A DNA stretch of 64,000 nt from Allantophomopsis cytisporea (GCA_024752435.1 CP103020.1:1984001-2048000), one strand, 5' to 3'; shown: positions 12,182 through 25,437, numbered from the stretch's first letter. Made by a program: numbers and translations. Notes: generated by a model not told the origin, from the letters alone.

Positions 12182-13437
12182 CGGACAATTTGCATACATA
12201 AATACATACATACTTACTTACTCATACTTTTGGGAGGGGTTTGAGTGGCATGAGTGATACGAGCGACATGAATGTGCTGAGTGTGCGAAGCAAATTGCGG
12301 ATGAAGTCTTCCGAGTTGAAAACGAAACAATTGTAAACAGCATGAATAGCAAGAGTGCTGTGACTGCTGGATATATGTCTTCGGGGAGTTGAATACCTGG
12401 AGAAATGTTGTCGCGCCTACATATCCAACGACTGCTGGTGTACAGACGTAGCATCCACACTCTTGAAAATGTTCACGGCTGTTCGAGGCGGATAAAATCA
12501 GGTAGCTGATTGTAACCAATGACAATTGATGCCAGGCTACAGCTGCCCTTGTGGATGTTCTTTGTAGGCACATCTGATGCATCAATTACCCCAGATGTTT
12601 TGAAAGATCCGTAGACAAGGTATGGGAGATCTTGAGCCCGTAAAGATAAGCAGAAGGTTCTTTTGTAGGTACCAAAAGGCAGGATAAACACACAATAGAT
12701 ACTCCCGACACGCCCTACTCGGATTTGTATGCATGTATATAGATCTAGCTATAGAGATATATCTTTCACCAATGACATTGTGTACAGATATTCATTTAAA
12801 TACAACCGGGGCAAGGTAGTTCATGTAGGATCCTCGGACTCGGCATTTTTCTTCCAACTGAAAGTCCTTCAGTCCCTTAGCCCCTTCCACCCTTTCGCCC
12901 TTTGCGGACATGAACGAATTTGTTTGAGAAGCTTGAACGAACCCATGCAATAAAGTAACCAAGTCGTCGAGGGAATGAACCGACAGGCATTTTGCTACAA
13001 CATGATGATCCTGGTATTGTCACTGGTGCTGGTACCGGTGCCTCTCCACAGAGAATTTTGATAGCCGACAGACACTCTCCACCACCTGCACGCTCTCACG
13101 CTCTGTCTCTCACTCTCCCAGAGTAGCTGTGCGGAAGGACGGACGGTACCACGGACTAAGTCCTCAACTCCCCGAGATCACTCATTCAACCTACGAAACT
13201 CACCTCCACAAGTACCTCGAGTTGTACACCTTCATATTTTCCCGCCCAACCCTCATCACTCGACTCCTGTTGTTCGACGCAATTGGGTCGCGGATGATAT
13301 GCGATTTCGATAGCTTCCCCCAAAATAACAGGCCATTTTCATCGCCCAGCAAATTTCACACTCATCGCGACCAAATACCCCGAGCCCCAGTCCTAACACC
13401 AGAGCTCCCACCCCCTCCATCACGAGCTGGTACGAGC

Positions 13438-15944
13438 ATGAGCCTCATAATGAGCTCCCATAACGACGCGCCAAACATGCAGAGTTATCCCTCGCCCAAT
13501 GCTGTTGCCGCCGACGCCGGCGGCCCATTCTACGACAGCAACAACAACAACACCAGCGGCCAGCCCGACTCGAGACTTCCGAACCCCGACGACCTCCAGC
13601 TCGCCGCCCAGCTCTCCCGCGGTCTAGCTCCGCAGATGGCCACGAACAATGGGCCCGTAATCGATGCGCGAGACGCGGCTGCCCAGGCCGTTGCTAACGC
13701 GAACCATTACGCGCAGCAGCAGGAGCAGGCCCAGGCCGCGCAGATGGAGAGCTCAATGGAGCAGAGCTTTGATGGCTCAATGGCTCCGCGCAAGAGATCC
13801 AAGGTCTCGCGCGCCTGTGACGAGTGCCGTAGAAAAAAGGTGGGTGGGATTGCGTGCTGCTACCTACGCGGTACACTTTGCTGACACGACTAGATCCGTT
13901 GTGATGCGACCACCGAGTCGGGCGATGAGCAGTGTTCGAGCTGTAAACGCGTGGGGACCAGATGCCAATTCAGTCGCGTACCAATGAAGAGGGGCCCGAG
14001 TAAAGGGTATGTAGATTGTCATGATGCGGTGGAGCTGCGGGAGGTAGGAAGGCGATGGCTGACATGCCGCGTAGCTACATAAAGGAACTGGCGGACCGTT
14101 TGAATAATTTGGAGAGTTCAATGCAGGCTGGAGAAATTCAGTATACGCCGATGCAACATGATGGTACACCTCCACAGGGTCAGGAAGACTACTCTCCACC
14201 ACCGAACGGAGCTGCCTCTCGCAAGCGGACGTATTCGACAATCTCGAACGATTTCAGTGCTTCCCTACAAAACCATAGGCCATCTGTCAGTTGGAATTCA
14301 CAAGAACCACAACGAAACGTGCCTGCAACGGTCTCATACTCTGCGACTCCAGATCAGTCACAGATAGGATACAGGCCGCAGTACTCCCCCAATGGAATGG
14401 CACCACAATCAGTATGGACAAACGGCCCCGATGCTCGTCGTCCAAGCGCATCTTTTGAGAGTTATTCACATTCAAATCACAACCATGTTGAAAGCCGGCT
14501 AGAATGGGACGATACTCTCATGGATCGGTAAGAATCCTTTGCATGTTCAATAAAGGATGCTCTAACGTAACTTCAGATATTATACTTTTATTCACCCGAC
14601 TTTTCCATTATTATCCGCATCAAAAGCTAGACTAAACGGCCGTCTCAACAGCTGTCCATCACCGCTGCGCGAGGCTTTTCTTGAAGCACTATATGGGGCA
14701 ATTCGCTCTATACCAGCAGTCGGTGTACCAGCCAGGCACGAACTCCAAACGAGTAAGAGAGTCGCTGACCTAGTTATCGCATCACAATTTGAAGGCGCAA
14801 GTAGTCGTTCAGTAGCAACGAACCTCTTTCACTTGCAGATTATGCTTTTAATGGCAATAGAGGCAGACAATCACGGTCCAGCATCATCACGTTCTCCTTC
14901 CGGACCATCAAAATCAGTCTGGCTTGGTAGTGCAGTTGGCCTTGCATATTCTATGAAGCTTCACGTTCCTAAGACGGTGGATAATTCCTCGGATCCAGAA
15001 GCGGACTCAGATGACCTTCTTGCAAGACGTATCTGGTGGACTTTGGTCATAATGGATAGATGGCACGCATCAAGCACCTCTTCCCCACTCCTAATCCCCG
15101 AAACCAGTGTTGTGTTATTGCCAGATGACCAAGTGATTCTTGGCGAAAACATATACCATTTTAGCCGTAAGCATTTACACGAATTGGCAGTAAATCCATA
15201 CTTACATTCATAGGTCTTTCCATTATCTTGGGTCACCTATCAACGGTAATCGTCACACCTAGCGATCCATCACTACCGACTCCCTCGCGGTCCTCCCTTA
15301 TCTCTACCCTTCTTACTGGTGAATTGGAACGTTTCCGCGAGTCCTTCCCACATTCTCTCACGCCCGCTCACCTCCCACTTCTTCATCTCGCCTATTTCCA
15401 CATTCGCCTACTCATGAAACGTCATGCGCCATCTAGCACCAGCGAAGAGCTTCTTCAACCAGCTTTACAGATAGCCAGCATGCTGAGTCAGAACCCAGGT
15501 CTGGTCACACCTTTGACCCACCATTTTGCCGCTGTAGCAGCTATCACTCTCATCGAGCTGCGCGACGAAAATTCCGAAAAGGAAGCCGAGACAGGCTTAT
15601 CGCAGATTCTCGAATACATCACCTCCCTTCAACGTCCACCATCACCCCCTGATGCCATAAAAGACTGGTACGCTATCGTCACCGATATCCTCCTACGTCG
15701 CGATCGAGCAAACTCCAATCCCGACAGCAAGGCAAACCAGAACCGTGCGCGTGCGGAGCGCCTCAGTATGGGCGCTGAAGGACAGGAAATCAGCCGTGGA
15801 AGTCTGCAGCATCTCGCTGATCTGGCTACCGCGAGTGAGGAGGTTCTCAGTGAGCGAAATGAGGCCGTCACTACTGCCACTGTCTGGGATCCTAGTCTGT
15901 TGACCAAAGGCGGCTACTTGAACGTTCTTGGCGAGGCCAAATAG
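13438..15944 (+). CDS. Zn2Cys6 glucose regulator, COL-26/BglR/Rgt1 type
   Basis: Five exons, 13438-13839, 13894-14006, 14075-14527, 14577-15166 and 15214-15944, giving 762 residues. A second in-frame ATG at 13450 is an alternative start. The binuclear zinc cluster is C-x2-C-x6-C-x10-C-x2-C-x6-C at residues 127-158, interrupted by intron 1 after residue 134. It is followed by the basic linker MKRGPSKGY and a coiled segment (IKELADRLNNLESSM), a combination typical of the Rgt1/COL-26 group, which controls glucose sensing, sugar transport and polysaccharide-degrading enzymes. Exons 4 and 5 carry the fungal-specific middle homology region (including DDLLARRIWWTLVIMDRW). The N-terminus is Gln/Ala/Asn-rich. 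The upstream side is the large microsatellite desert. Membership in the Rgt1 group is from recognition of the linker, not from a search. Confidence 0.88.
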
Positions 15945-16816
15945 ATTTCTATCTCTTCAAAAAGGTGTTTTAGGAGTTTTTCAATTGGCATGAATGCTCT
16001 TCCTGCCCTCTTTTATGTTCAAACAAAAATAAAATTCATCTGTTGCTGGACTGTGTTGTGGCTTTGCTCATCTTACCTCCCACATTCTTTTTTTATTGGA
16101 TCTTGGGGGGAATCTGCATTTGGGAAGAGGGGGAGGTGTCTGGTGGGGCATTGGGGTGAGATTGTTTCTGATGTATACCCAAAGTTTGAGAGGTGTTTAT
16201 TTCTTTTTCTTTCTTTTGTCGAACGGAATACAATGAGTCTTTTCTGAGTGCTGGAAAAAGTTGCTATTATGTTTTTTTTGGGGGGGTGGCTTATCTTTTA
16301 TGCCGACATTGGTAGCCTGGCTTAGCTTAGAATAGTTAACTGTACATATTCTCTTGCGAAAATGCAGAATTATAGGAAGGGCAAAATGGAAAGATACAGA
16401 GTTTACGTCTAAGGTAATTCTACTGCTTATGCTTTTGTTATTGTGTTACGAAAACTGATTTCGGGATGTAGTTTTGAGTTTTCTTGTAGAATTGCTCGTG
16501 TACGTAAATATGTTTTGTACACCCAGATAGTCATGATAAATTCCTCGTTCTGTGATTGGTCGCTTAAGGGACTATGAACTTTAATCCCACAAAATCAGCT
16601 GAATATCACATGAACTACACATTACTTCACCTTGATATCGTCTCCTTCAACGGAAAACCAATTTTCCATTAGACCTGTTCTTGAGTATATCGCGAGAGCA
16701 AGACTTGACTCTACTATAGCCCATATACCCACCCTTGTTATTTCCTGTAGAATAACAGCCTCATCACATCAGTACACGAATATCAAATCAACAAGATCCT
16801 TAGATAGTCACCAAAC
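15945..16816. other. Intergenic
   Basis: Probable 3' UTR of the regulator and promoter of the amidohydrolase gene. I see T- and G-rich runs near 16270-16285 and no coding pattern. Confidence 0.6.
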
Positions 16817-17803
16817 ATGTCCCCCAAAGCCCCCGTTCACAAAATTGCTGTAATCCAGCTCTACCCGGAAGTAAGTCCCTCCCACAGCAAAGAACAAAAC
16901 TGACACGCCCAGCCCCTCGCCGTAGAAGCAAACTACACCAAAGCCAGCGTCTTCATCCGGCGCGCAGCCTCGCAAGGAGCCAACCTAGCCGTACTCCCAG
17001 AATACCACCTAACATCATGGGCGCCCACAGACCCGGCCTTCATCCCAGCCTGCCGCGAATGGAAGACGTATCTAGACCGCTACGTGGCCCTCGCCGCCGA
17101 GCTGAACATCAGCATCGTGCCGGGCACAATCGTGCAAGCATCCCCCAACAGCAGCCCCAACAGCGGAGACGCCTCCGCCACCCCGGACACGCTCATCAAC
17201 GTAGCCTACTTCATCGCACCATCCGGCATCCTGTCCTCCTACCAGAAGAAGAACCTCTGGCACCCAGAGCGGCCGCACCTGACCTCCAGCGCGCACGCCC
17301 CCCACCAGGCCTTCGACACGCCGCTCGGCCGCGTCGGCCTGCTGATCTGCTGGGACCTCGCGTTCCCCGAGGCCTTCCGCGAGCTGGTGGCGGGCGGCGC
17401 GGCGCTGATCATCGTGCCGACCTTCTGGACGCTGGAGGACTGCAACGCCGAGGGGCGCGCGTACAACCGCGACAGCGAGGGCCTGTTCCTGCAGAGCACG
17501 CTTGTCAGTCGCGCGTTTGAGAACACGTGCGCCGTTGTCTTTGCGAATGCGGGCGGGCCCGTCGCCAATGCGGTGGCCGGCGATGCCGGCGCTGGCCTTG
17601 AGTGGGCGGGCATGAGTCAGGTTTCCGTGCCGTTTTTGGGCCCGCTGGGCAAGTTGGGCAGGGGGGAGGGCATGAGTGTTGTTGAGGTCGATATGCGTGT
17701 GTTGGAGGTTGCCGAGGAGAATTACAAGGTGCGTGCGGATATGAAGGGTGAGGGCTGGCATTATGGGTATTCTTTGACGAGGGATCATGGGAAGACGGAG
17801 TGA
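16817..17803 (+). CDS. Carbon-nitrogen hydrolase (nitrilase superfamily)
   Basis: Two exons, 16817-16870 and 16913-17803, giving 314 residues. The first exon supplies the first strand (HKIAVIQLYPE). The catalytic triad is visible: Glu48 in LPEYHLTSW, Lys130 or 131 in SYQKKNLWHPERPHL, and Cys164 in GLLICWDLAFPE. These match the family spacing. The enzymes hydrolyse amide or nitrile C-N bonds in small molecules. No signal peptide is present, so it is probably cytosolic. The HPERPHL block after the lysine resembles fungal omega-amidase/carbamoylase-like members, but the substrate is not predictable. Third codon positions are strongly G/C-biased from about 17000 to 17700, unlike the other genes here. 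It converges on atg13. Confidence 0.88.
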
Positions 17804-18689
17804 GATGGGTGGAGAGAGGAACTGTAATATCTGTTTATAGAAGCTATTAATCTCGCCACGAATATGTTAAGGTTATATTGTACATGTATTTTCCGCTTTC
17901 CCAATATCTCTTAACAACTTCTTTTATTCGGACAAGTCCACATTTGATTTCTGTCAAACACGGGTTCTTATAGCACAGGTTCTTACATCAAAACCATCAT
18001 ATCCAGGCCTTCCATCCCCTTCCCCTTTCTCCCGTTCACAGGCCATTTCATAACTTCAATTTTACGCGTATAAATAAACCGCACCATCTAAGAACAATCA
18101 CGAGAACAATCACAATATAATCATCACAATCCATAAAGTAATTCAATCAAATCATCATTCATTCACACCCATCCAATCTATCTATCACTACAACCCCTCA
18201 CTCCACAATCCCTCCTCAACAACCTCCACAAATCCATTCTCCCAATTCTCCCCATTCCCCTCCACCACCACAAACAGCCCTTCCCTTCAAAAGTGGAAAA
18301 CAAATGCCGCATAACCCAACCAATCTGATGCAACCACACGACAAAAGCACTCAATCCCGCACAAAACGGCACACGCCACCAACTCCCGTAAGTCTCAATC
18401 CGCATTGCATATCAGGAGAGAAGAAAAAACAAATATCAATCTTAACGAGAAACCACAATTTGAATCCCAGTTTCAAATGGAAAAAAATCCTTTCCTTACA
18501 CAGTCTCTTCTCCTCTGTAAAAATAAAAAATAAAAAATAAAAACCCCCCCAAAACGATCCGCAACGCTTGCAACAGACAGTGCCAGCTAAATCCAAACGC
18601 GACAAAGATAAAGACACAGTTGATGAGGGGAGTTCCGTTCCCTTCCCTTCCATTCCCATTCCGTTCCATACCCTTCCTTTCCTTCCCAA
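17804..18689. other. Intergenic, between convergent genes
   Basis: Presumed 3' UTRs. The sequence contains AT-rich and C-rich runs and a short (AAAAT)n stretch near 18525-18540. No gene seen. Confidence 0.6.
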
Positions 18690-21600
18690 TCACCAACCCC
18701 GTCGACTACCTCTCCTCGAGCTGCCTCCACTCTCGCCTCCTCGCTCATATCTCTCCCGCTCACCAACCCTCTCACTTTCCAAGCTTCTCCTCCCACCATC
18801 CCGGCCAATCTCACTCATATCAAAGAGCAAGGGCTCATCATCCGCATCGTACGTCGAGGCCGGCGGTCTCATGAAGCTATAGCGACCAACACTTCCCCCG
18901 GCACTCCCACCAGCACTGCCACCCGCCCGCTCACTGACCACACTAGCACTGCCAGAGCCGCGGTCCGTATTCGCAAGACTTGAAGTCGAGCCTTGGAAGG
19001 GGAAGGTACGAGCAGTTGATCGGCCTGTACCGATTCGTGGGCGGTATGGCGAGCTGGCGGAACCCGGTCCGGCTAGAATACCAAGGCCGCGGGGAGGCAG
19101 GGGACATTCCTCGCGCTCGAGGCCCTCACGCTCGTCGAGAGAGGAAGACAGATCGCGGGCCATGGCGACAGAGGGATCGGCTTGCGAAGGTACGTCTGGC
19201 GTATCCGTTTCTGCTTGTGTAGAGGGGTTGGAGAGGTTGCGGAGAGCCTCGAGGGATGGTGGGGAACGGGAATCAGCGCCGAGACTGATGGATCGGTTTA
19301 TGGCAAAGGGAAGATCGGCGACTTCGTCATCGATAATAAGGGCACGGTGCTGTTGAGCAACAGAGCTCGACCGGCGGTTGTGGGGATAGAAAGGCCGGGG
19401 AGACAGTGGAATATCAATTGCGTTGGTACCGTGACCGCTTGGGGGCTCTTCTTCCGCAGCTATGTCTTCGACTTGAGATTCGGGAGCTGTTCGACTACGT
19501 GTCCGTCGTGGCTCAGAGTACTCAGCTATCGAGTTTGCGCTCAAACGAGAGGGGATGGCTGGAGTGTGTGGAGTATGTGGTGATAGTGGCTTTCCAGGGG
19601 ATGAAGAGGTCGATAATGAAGTTGCTGCAACCATAGGGGGAACACTAGACAACTGTCGGCTTGAAGAGCTGGATGAGCGATGAAGGAGCATAGAAGATGA
19701 GATGGAATCCCCGAGCTGGTTATTTGACTCTCTCATCGATTGAAAACGACTCAATTGAGCACTCGTGCGCTTTGCAGCCGTCTCGCCCCCATGTCCTGGC
19801 TCGAAGCTTTTCAATGTCTTTTTATCATCGAGGAGTTTCAAGAAATCAGAAATGTTGTCATCATCAGTCTGTATCGAACCTGAACTTCCAGCTTCTGCTA
19901 GAATGCCAGACCCAGGTTGCGCCAAAGATGATGAATAGCTGTTCTTCCCGCTACTTCCTTGGTCATTGTCGACTTTACTAGAGCCTCCATACGATGTTCT
20001 GCTCCGACGATGACTAAACGAACTGCTATACTTGGGCATAGATCCAATCTTGGGAGAGCTAGAACTTGGTATCACAGGCTCTGGCGGGTTTGGAACTCCT
20101 CGCAGAGATGCTGGCATACCAGCGATCAGTGATGAGCGATTTCTGGCTTGGGCCAAAGCACTGATACCGCCGGCTCGGGGCACCGATGAGGGTTGCGTGT
20201 TCTCTCCTATGCTCAATGGCGTACCTGGGCCCGGCGAGGAGGACAACGAGCCAGCTTTGAAAGGCTGATATGATAATGAAGTCCGTCGAGGCATCGACCC
20301 ACTCTCTATGGAGCGTAGGGAACTTTTTGAGGCCTGTGGAGTAGGTCGATCGCGTGGAGTAGATCCAGTAGGTGGAGAACTTGTGTCTGAGCCCATTCTG
20401 GCAGCACGAAGGGCAGTGATCGGACTGGAACCAAGTGGCGGAGCATTTCCATGGAATGTTGACATACTACCATATGCTTGAGTGGGTTCCGCAGGCGAAT
20501 CGGGTTGACGATTGGCGGGTAATGAACCTACCTCGACTTTAGGACATCGTCGCTGATCTGCTCTCATGCCCAAGGATGGTTGGAAAAAATGCTCGTCAGC
20601 ACCCATGAATTGAGAGCTGAGAAGTGCTTCAGAATCATCAACTCGAAAGTTGCAATCATTACGATAGACAACCTTGCCAGTTAGGGTGCCCGCAGGACAA
20701 TCCGTGTAGCCAAGATCAAATTCAGTAGTTACGGGACCACCACCAGTATGCAGTGGGTGACTTAAACTATCAAACCGATCACTGGGAATCTCATTACCAC
20801 CCAAGATTCGACATTTCAGTCGAAGAGCACTGGTTCCAGCACCACCTTTGGCCAATAGCTTTGAAAATTTCCAAGCAGGAGTAAACTTAGCCGTCGTGTA
20901 CAATCCTCGGAAAAATACAATGCACTTCTTGTAAATTATGGGGAGTACAGAGGCAAAATCATAAGGCTTTCCAGTCGCCTCTGTTAGTTCGATGAACCAT
21001 CGCTCCAGAACGACTTCTGTACGACGCTCACCAGGTCGGTTGTCCTCATGTGAATCATCCGAATTATTCAAAGCCTCTACAACATCCCACCTATGACCAT
21101 TGTCATCTAATGCGACCAGCGCCTGTTTGCTTGTGAGATCGGATGTATCGATGTATGTTTCAATAACCATCGGCGCAGGTCTGTTGTCCGTACTATCGCA
21201 AACCTTCCAGGGATACAGGTCTTCCGAGAATGCCTTTGTGTCATCGGTTTCGAGGGAAAACTATATAGAAATTAGACAAAGGGCTATGCATTGGAGAAGC
21301 AGCGATCCCTTACCCATTTATTCACCTTCCTCGTATCGGGAGTCTGCATGGTAACAGGTAAGGTAAGACGGGATTGCAGAATGACAATAGCGGCTTTTGT
21401 GTGAAAATTCTAGATAAGCCACCATGATTAGTCATGTTCTCTTTATTTTGATTCTTTAAATATGCTCCTCACCTGTATGATCTGTTCCAGCTTCCTGGTA
21501 GCATCCTTACTTGGCCCCGTTGTGGAAATGACCTCTCCGCTCCCACTACTCGCAATTGTGCCATCATCGGAGTATGTCGGCACTGATGAAGTAGATCTGG

Positions 21601-21715
21601 AATGCCTGTGATAGGAGCTACTCTCTTCTCTCAGGTTGTTGGTTCTCGAGGGATTTGTTCGTGATGAAGAGGCAGGTGAGGCTGTCTTCGGAGCCGGTCG
21701 AGGAAATTGGTGCAT
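18690..21715 (-). CDS. atg13: Autophagy-related protein 13 (Atg13)
   Basis: Three exons, complement of 21715-21473, 21409-21314 and 21260-18690, giving 969 residues. The start at 21715 has an A at -3; the open frame upstream contains no other ATG. After a basic Ser-rich leader of about 80 residues comes the HORMA-type ATG13 domain (NFHTKAAIVILQSRL, then FSLETDDTKAFSEDLYPWK, IETYID, VVLERWFIEL and PIIYKKCIVFFRGLY). The rest is a long Ser-rich disordered tail that in this family binds Atg1 and Atg17 and is regulated by TORC1 phosphorylation. A conserved DDEPLLFDMSEI lies close to the C-terminus. Atg13 is the regulatory subunit of the Atg1 kinase complex that starts autophagosome formation. Length and intron pattern look normal for filamentous ascomycetes. 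Confidence 0.95.
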
Positions 21716-22690
21716 TGTAAGATTGGAGTTGAAGGGAGGGGGCAAATCTGCTGGGTGCCCAACAGATGTGCCAACCTTCAGCGTCGCTGAGACGTTGAAT
21801 TTGTCTGTGATGTTGTGATGATGAAAGCCTCGAAATCGATAGGTGAGGGAGGGTGCGAGGATTGTGAGGTCGAGATGGGGTTATGAAGTTGCAATGGATT
21901 GCGTCGTATGAACTTCTTCCATGGTAACGCGAACGGTTGTGTAAAATGCCTCGATAAGAGTCGTTGAGGATAGCTCTGCGCGAGCGGTTGGCGTCAAGGC
22001 TCGACGATGCAGATGAATCCACAAAGGCTGGCCGTAACGGGTTGTTTAAGCAGCAGACATGATGTTGCTTTCTTGTGGGAAGATGTCGAGATGGAATGGA
22101 AGAATGACTCCCTGGGTTTCGGATAACGTCACTGAGAGTATGTAGCGGTGGATGAGATACGGCACCCTCTTATATAACAAGTTCTGACAGAGCAGGTTCG
22201 TGTTGTGGTTTGGATGAATGGAGTTGTTGGATGGGTTGAAGTGACGATTGGGGGAATGGACCTCGTGATAAGGATTCCTCAGAGCACAGCAAATGCTCCA
22301 CAAATTATATGGGTATATATAAATATTATAATGAATCGAAGGATGAATGAAGCTGTAGATATGTGTGATGGAATGAATCGGATGAGAAAAGAAGAGGCTC
22401 TAGGGTGATGAAGGAAGAAAGGTGGGATGGGGAAGAAGTTATTGTTATGGGATTCCGAGGGAGAGAGAGTGAGAGAGAGAGAGTTGTGGGTTTGATGTTA
22501 TTGAAGATCGAGGGACGGAGACAAGCACGCACTTTCATTGCAGGACAAGAACAAGCACACGCACCAGCACCAGCACAAGCACAAGCACCACAGTAAGTAT
22601 GTATGTCGTATGTACAAGTCGAGCCAAGCACACGCACACGCACCACACGCACCACACAAGCCAGGACAAGGCGACCGAAGCGGGCTGTGA

Positions 22691-22742
22691 TGGGCTATGA
22701 TGGGCTATGGACTATGGGCTATGGACTATGGACTATGGACTA
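22691..22742. repeat. GGACTAT/GGGCTAT heptamer array
   Basis: About seven units with alternation of GGACTAT and GGGCTAT. Confidence 0.85.
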
Positions 22743-23390
22743 CCGTACCTGTGGACTATGGCTGGCTATGGCTATCTCTATCTACCCGTCCACGCAGAGA
22801 GAAGAGAGACATGCATAGCAGAGGTGACAAGTGCCACTTGGGTCTTCTTGGTGAACCGTAGAGAGTGAGGGCGTTATGCCGATTCGAGCAGAGCAGAGTC
22901 GCGCAGAGGAAAGCGGAGAGCAGGGGTTGAGCGATAAGGATCATTTTTATCGTATGTGTTTTGTGTGTGGATGATTTCATTAGAGGAGAGCAGTCAGATA
23001 GGTAGATAGATAGCTACGTAGTCGATAGATAGAGAGAGAGTGTGTGTGACAGTTGAGCGTGTATATATAACAAGTGCAGTATGATATTCTTACCCGTCAC
23101 CGATCATCGACAATCTGTACAATGCTTCTTTATATCTGCTTTCAACCTTTTTTGCTGTTGATTTGTTTCTGTGGTCTGAGGGGGTCCGTCCGAGGTGGAA
23201 CTTGAGGTAACGTGCTCTAAGGGAAGGACGCATTTCATTCTCATGACCAAATCTGACCGCAAATCACCTCATCATACCTTTATAGCCGGGACAACCTGCA
23301 TTTGAGGTTCGAAACAACGTCTGTGTGAGTCGAGGAAGAATGAAGGCTGTGAATGATGATGATGAATAGTAAATAGTAAATGACGAAGGC

Positions 23391-23421
23391 GGTGTCGTGT
23401 CAGTGTCAGTGTCAGTGTCAG
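23391..23421. repeat. Hexanucleotide repeat (GTGTCA)n
   Basis: About five units of GTGTCA. A (TAG)n run follows at about 23446-23463. Confidence 0.9.
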
Positions 23422-23561
23422 TAGACAGACATAGTTCTGATGGTTAGTAGTAGTAGTAGTAGTCGTAGTGTTGATCTATTTATTACCCTTTTAATTGTCT
23501 CTCTTCTCTATTTTTCTATCTGTCTATTGTCAATCCCTCTGGCGTGACGCTGTACCTGGAC

Positions 23562-23600
23562 TGTCTGATGTGTCTGATGTGTCTGATGTGTCTGATGTGT
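23562..23600. repeat. Nonanucleotide repeat (TGTCTGATG)n
   Basis: Just over four near-perfect 9-base units. Confidence 0.9.
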
Positions 23601-24460
23601 CTCTCTAGAATGCCTCTATGGGGTCTGATGCTCCTTCTAGTGCTTCATCCTCCACGGACAATCACGACCCTCAATCATCAATCAATCATATCCATCACGC
23701 ATGACAAAAACCCTCTTCACTCCATAGTAACCAGTCTGGTTCGCCGTCATCGATACATACTCCGTTCCTCACCTCAACCTTCATTCATCATCTCATCATC
23801 ATCATCATCATCATCACATCTCATCTCATCTTATCTCATCTCATCTATCTCATCCCATCCCATCGATTCCTCAATCGCTTCATTGTTTCTCTCCGCTCAA
23901 ATGCCCTCGTCCCTTCATGAATCCTCACGGCCTGATTGCCTCATTGCATTACCCTCACCATCACCACGCCCTCACTCCGCATCCCTCACTCCTCATTCCG
24001 CACTCCATCCGCTACGCCTCTTCCCCCCTCAAAAGGTCACGATGATCATGACCCACGTCAAATCCACTCACTCCCCACACCAACTTCGTAGCGAGTCACA
24101 CATCCATCACACACACTCACTCTCACCTTCACACTCACACTCTCCACATACACACACACCAACACACCACCAACTTGCCACTGACACCACCTACGTACAT
24201 ACAATCCAGGTAGAATATATGTACATAAATGAGATATTCCTACTCCAAACCCCACACAGTCCATCATATAGGGTAAGGACTGTCGAAAAGTCGCCTCAAT
24301 AGTAATCGAATCCAAACAATACCCTCACAAGCATGTACCCCTGCTGCACCCTCACACAGTGCCTGCATCTCGCTGGGCTGTCTAAACAAGAGCATCTCCG
24401 GAATCTAGGATGGTATTTAGTAGTATGTATCTCAGGATGGTAAAAGCCAGGGCCACCCGC

Positions 24461-24492
<32 letters not shown>

Positions 24493-24618
24493 AATGCTGA
24501 GTTGGACCCTTTGTTCCGCTTGGTTGTCGGTGACAGGGTGTAGCATGCCATCTGCAAGTCAGAGTAGGGTAGAGTAGGGTAGAGCAGGGTGAAGCAGAGT
24601 AGAGCAGAGTAGAGTAGA
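24461..24618. repeat. AATC tetramer array and AGAGTAGGGT decamer array
   Basis: Between seven and eight AATC units at 24461-24491. A degenerate AGAGTAGGGT/AGAGCAGGGT array lies at about 24563-24618. Confidence 0.9.
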
Positions 24619-24718
24619 GGGAATCTATCCTATGAGGCTGCTTTATGACTTTGCCTGTCAAATATATGGTGCTCCTCATATCATACATTATCCTCCGTAG
24701 CTTACCTTACTCTTAATG

Positions 24719-24786
24719 CATGTACATATGTATATATGTATGTATATATGTATGTATATGTATGTATATGTATGTATATATATATG
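24719..24786. repeat. GTATATGTAT AT-rich array
   Basis: Alternating purine-pyrimidine array of GTATATGTAT-like units. Confidence 0.9.
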
Positions 24787-25437
24787 TACTCCGCACTTCG
24801 TCCGTACGGAATACAACACCACACACGCCATACACACACACAGCCGTAGATCACATTACACAACAGGAATACACAATAATAGGCGACACTTGTATTGAAA
24901 CTGCGGAGAGTCATATACAACAATCAACACTAGTAGATATCCACTTCTCTCTTCTTCTTTATTATACTTCTCTAATTATGAGTCAACCATATATCTATCT
25001 ATCTATCTATCCATCTATACAACAGTGAAAGAATCACACTATACTACATTCCACTCTACTCTACTCTATACAATATCTACATCTACATACATGTCCGGTA
25101 CGCAGCATCAAACCTTATTTCCCTCAATGGACCTCTGGTGCCTGTCCGGCTGCCTGTCACTGTGACTATTACGCCCCGTTACTATGACTATTACCCATAC
25201 GTTGGTACATAGGAGGACATACATACGTCTTAGCCCGAGCCTTGCCCTCCTCACATGTTAAGCCACCCATACACCGTTAGTCTTTATCTCTCGACCTTAT
25301 GCCTTATGCTACTATGTACGTACATACTCCCGTGGCTACCCATCGTGCTATCGTGCCTGTGCTCCGCTCCCAAAAGTCTCTTATCCTCCGCCCTACAACA
25401 TCCCATCCAAACCCAGCGCGAACTATCTGCCTACTGA

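Larger units (their letters stand above)
5235..13437. other. 8.2 kb gene-free, microsatellite-rich region between two divergent regulators
   Basis: This is the shared upstream region of the copper-fist gene (minus) and the COL-26-like gene (plus). No open frame in it has a recognisable domain, and the longer ones are simple-sequence translations. It holds a long polypyrimidine tract and at least a dozen different tandem arrays with unit lengths from 2 to 7 bases. The main ones are listed separately. Long 5' leaders, distal regulatory DNA or non-coding transcripts are possible but not visible. Confidence 0.7.

Noticed and set aside
5235..13437. CRISPR-like array
   Set aside because: Repeats are short head-to-tail microsatellites without unique spacers, and the genome is eukaryotic.
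17072..17788. 238-codon minus-strand frame opposite the amidohydrolase
   Set aside because: Antisense shadow caused by strong GC bias at third positions.
23544..24302. 252-codon frame, Ser/His-rich
   Set aside because: Made of ATC, CATCT and CACT simple sequence; no domain.
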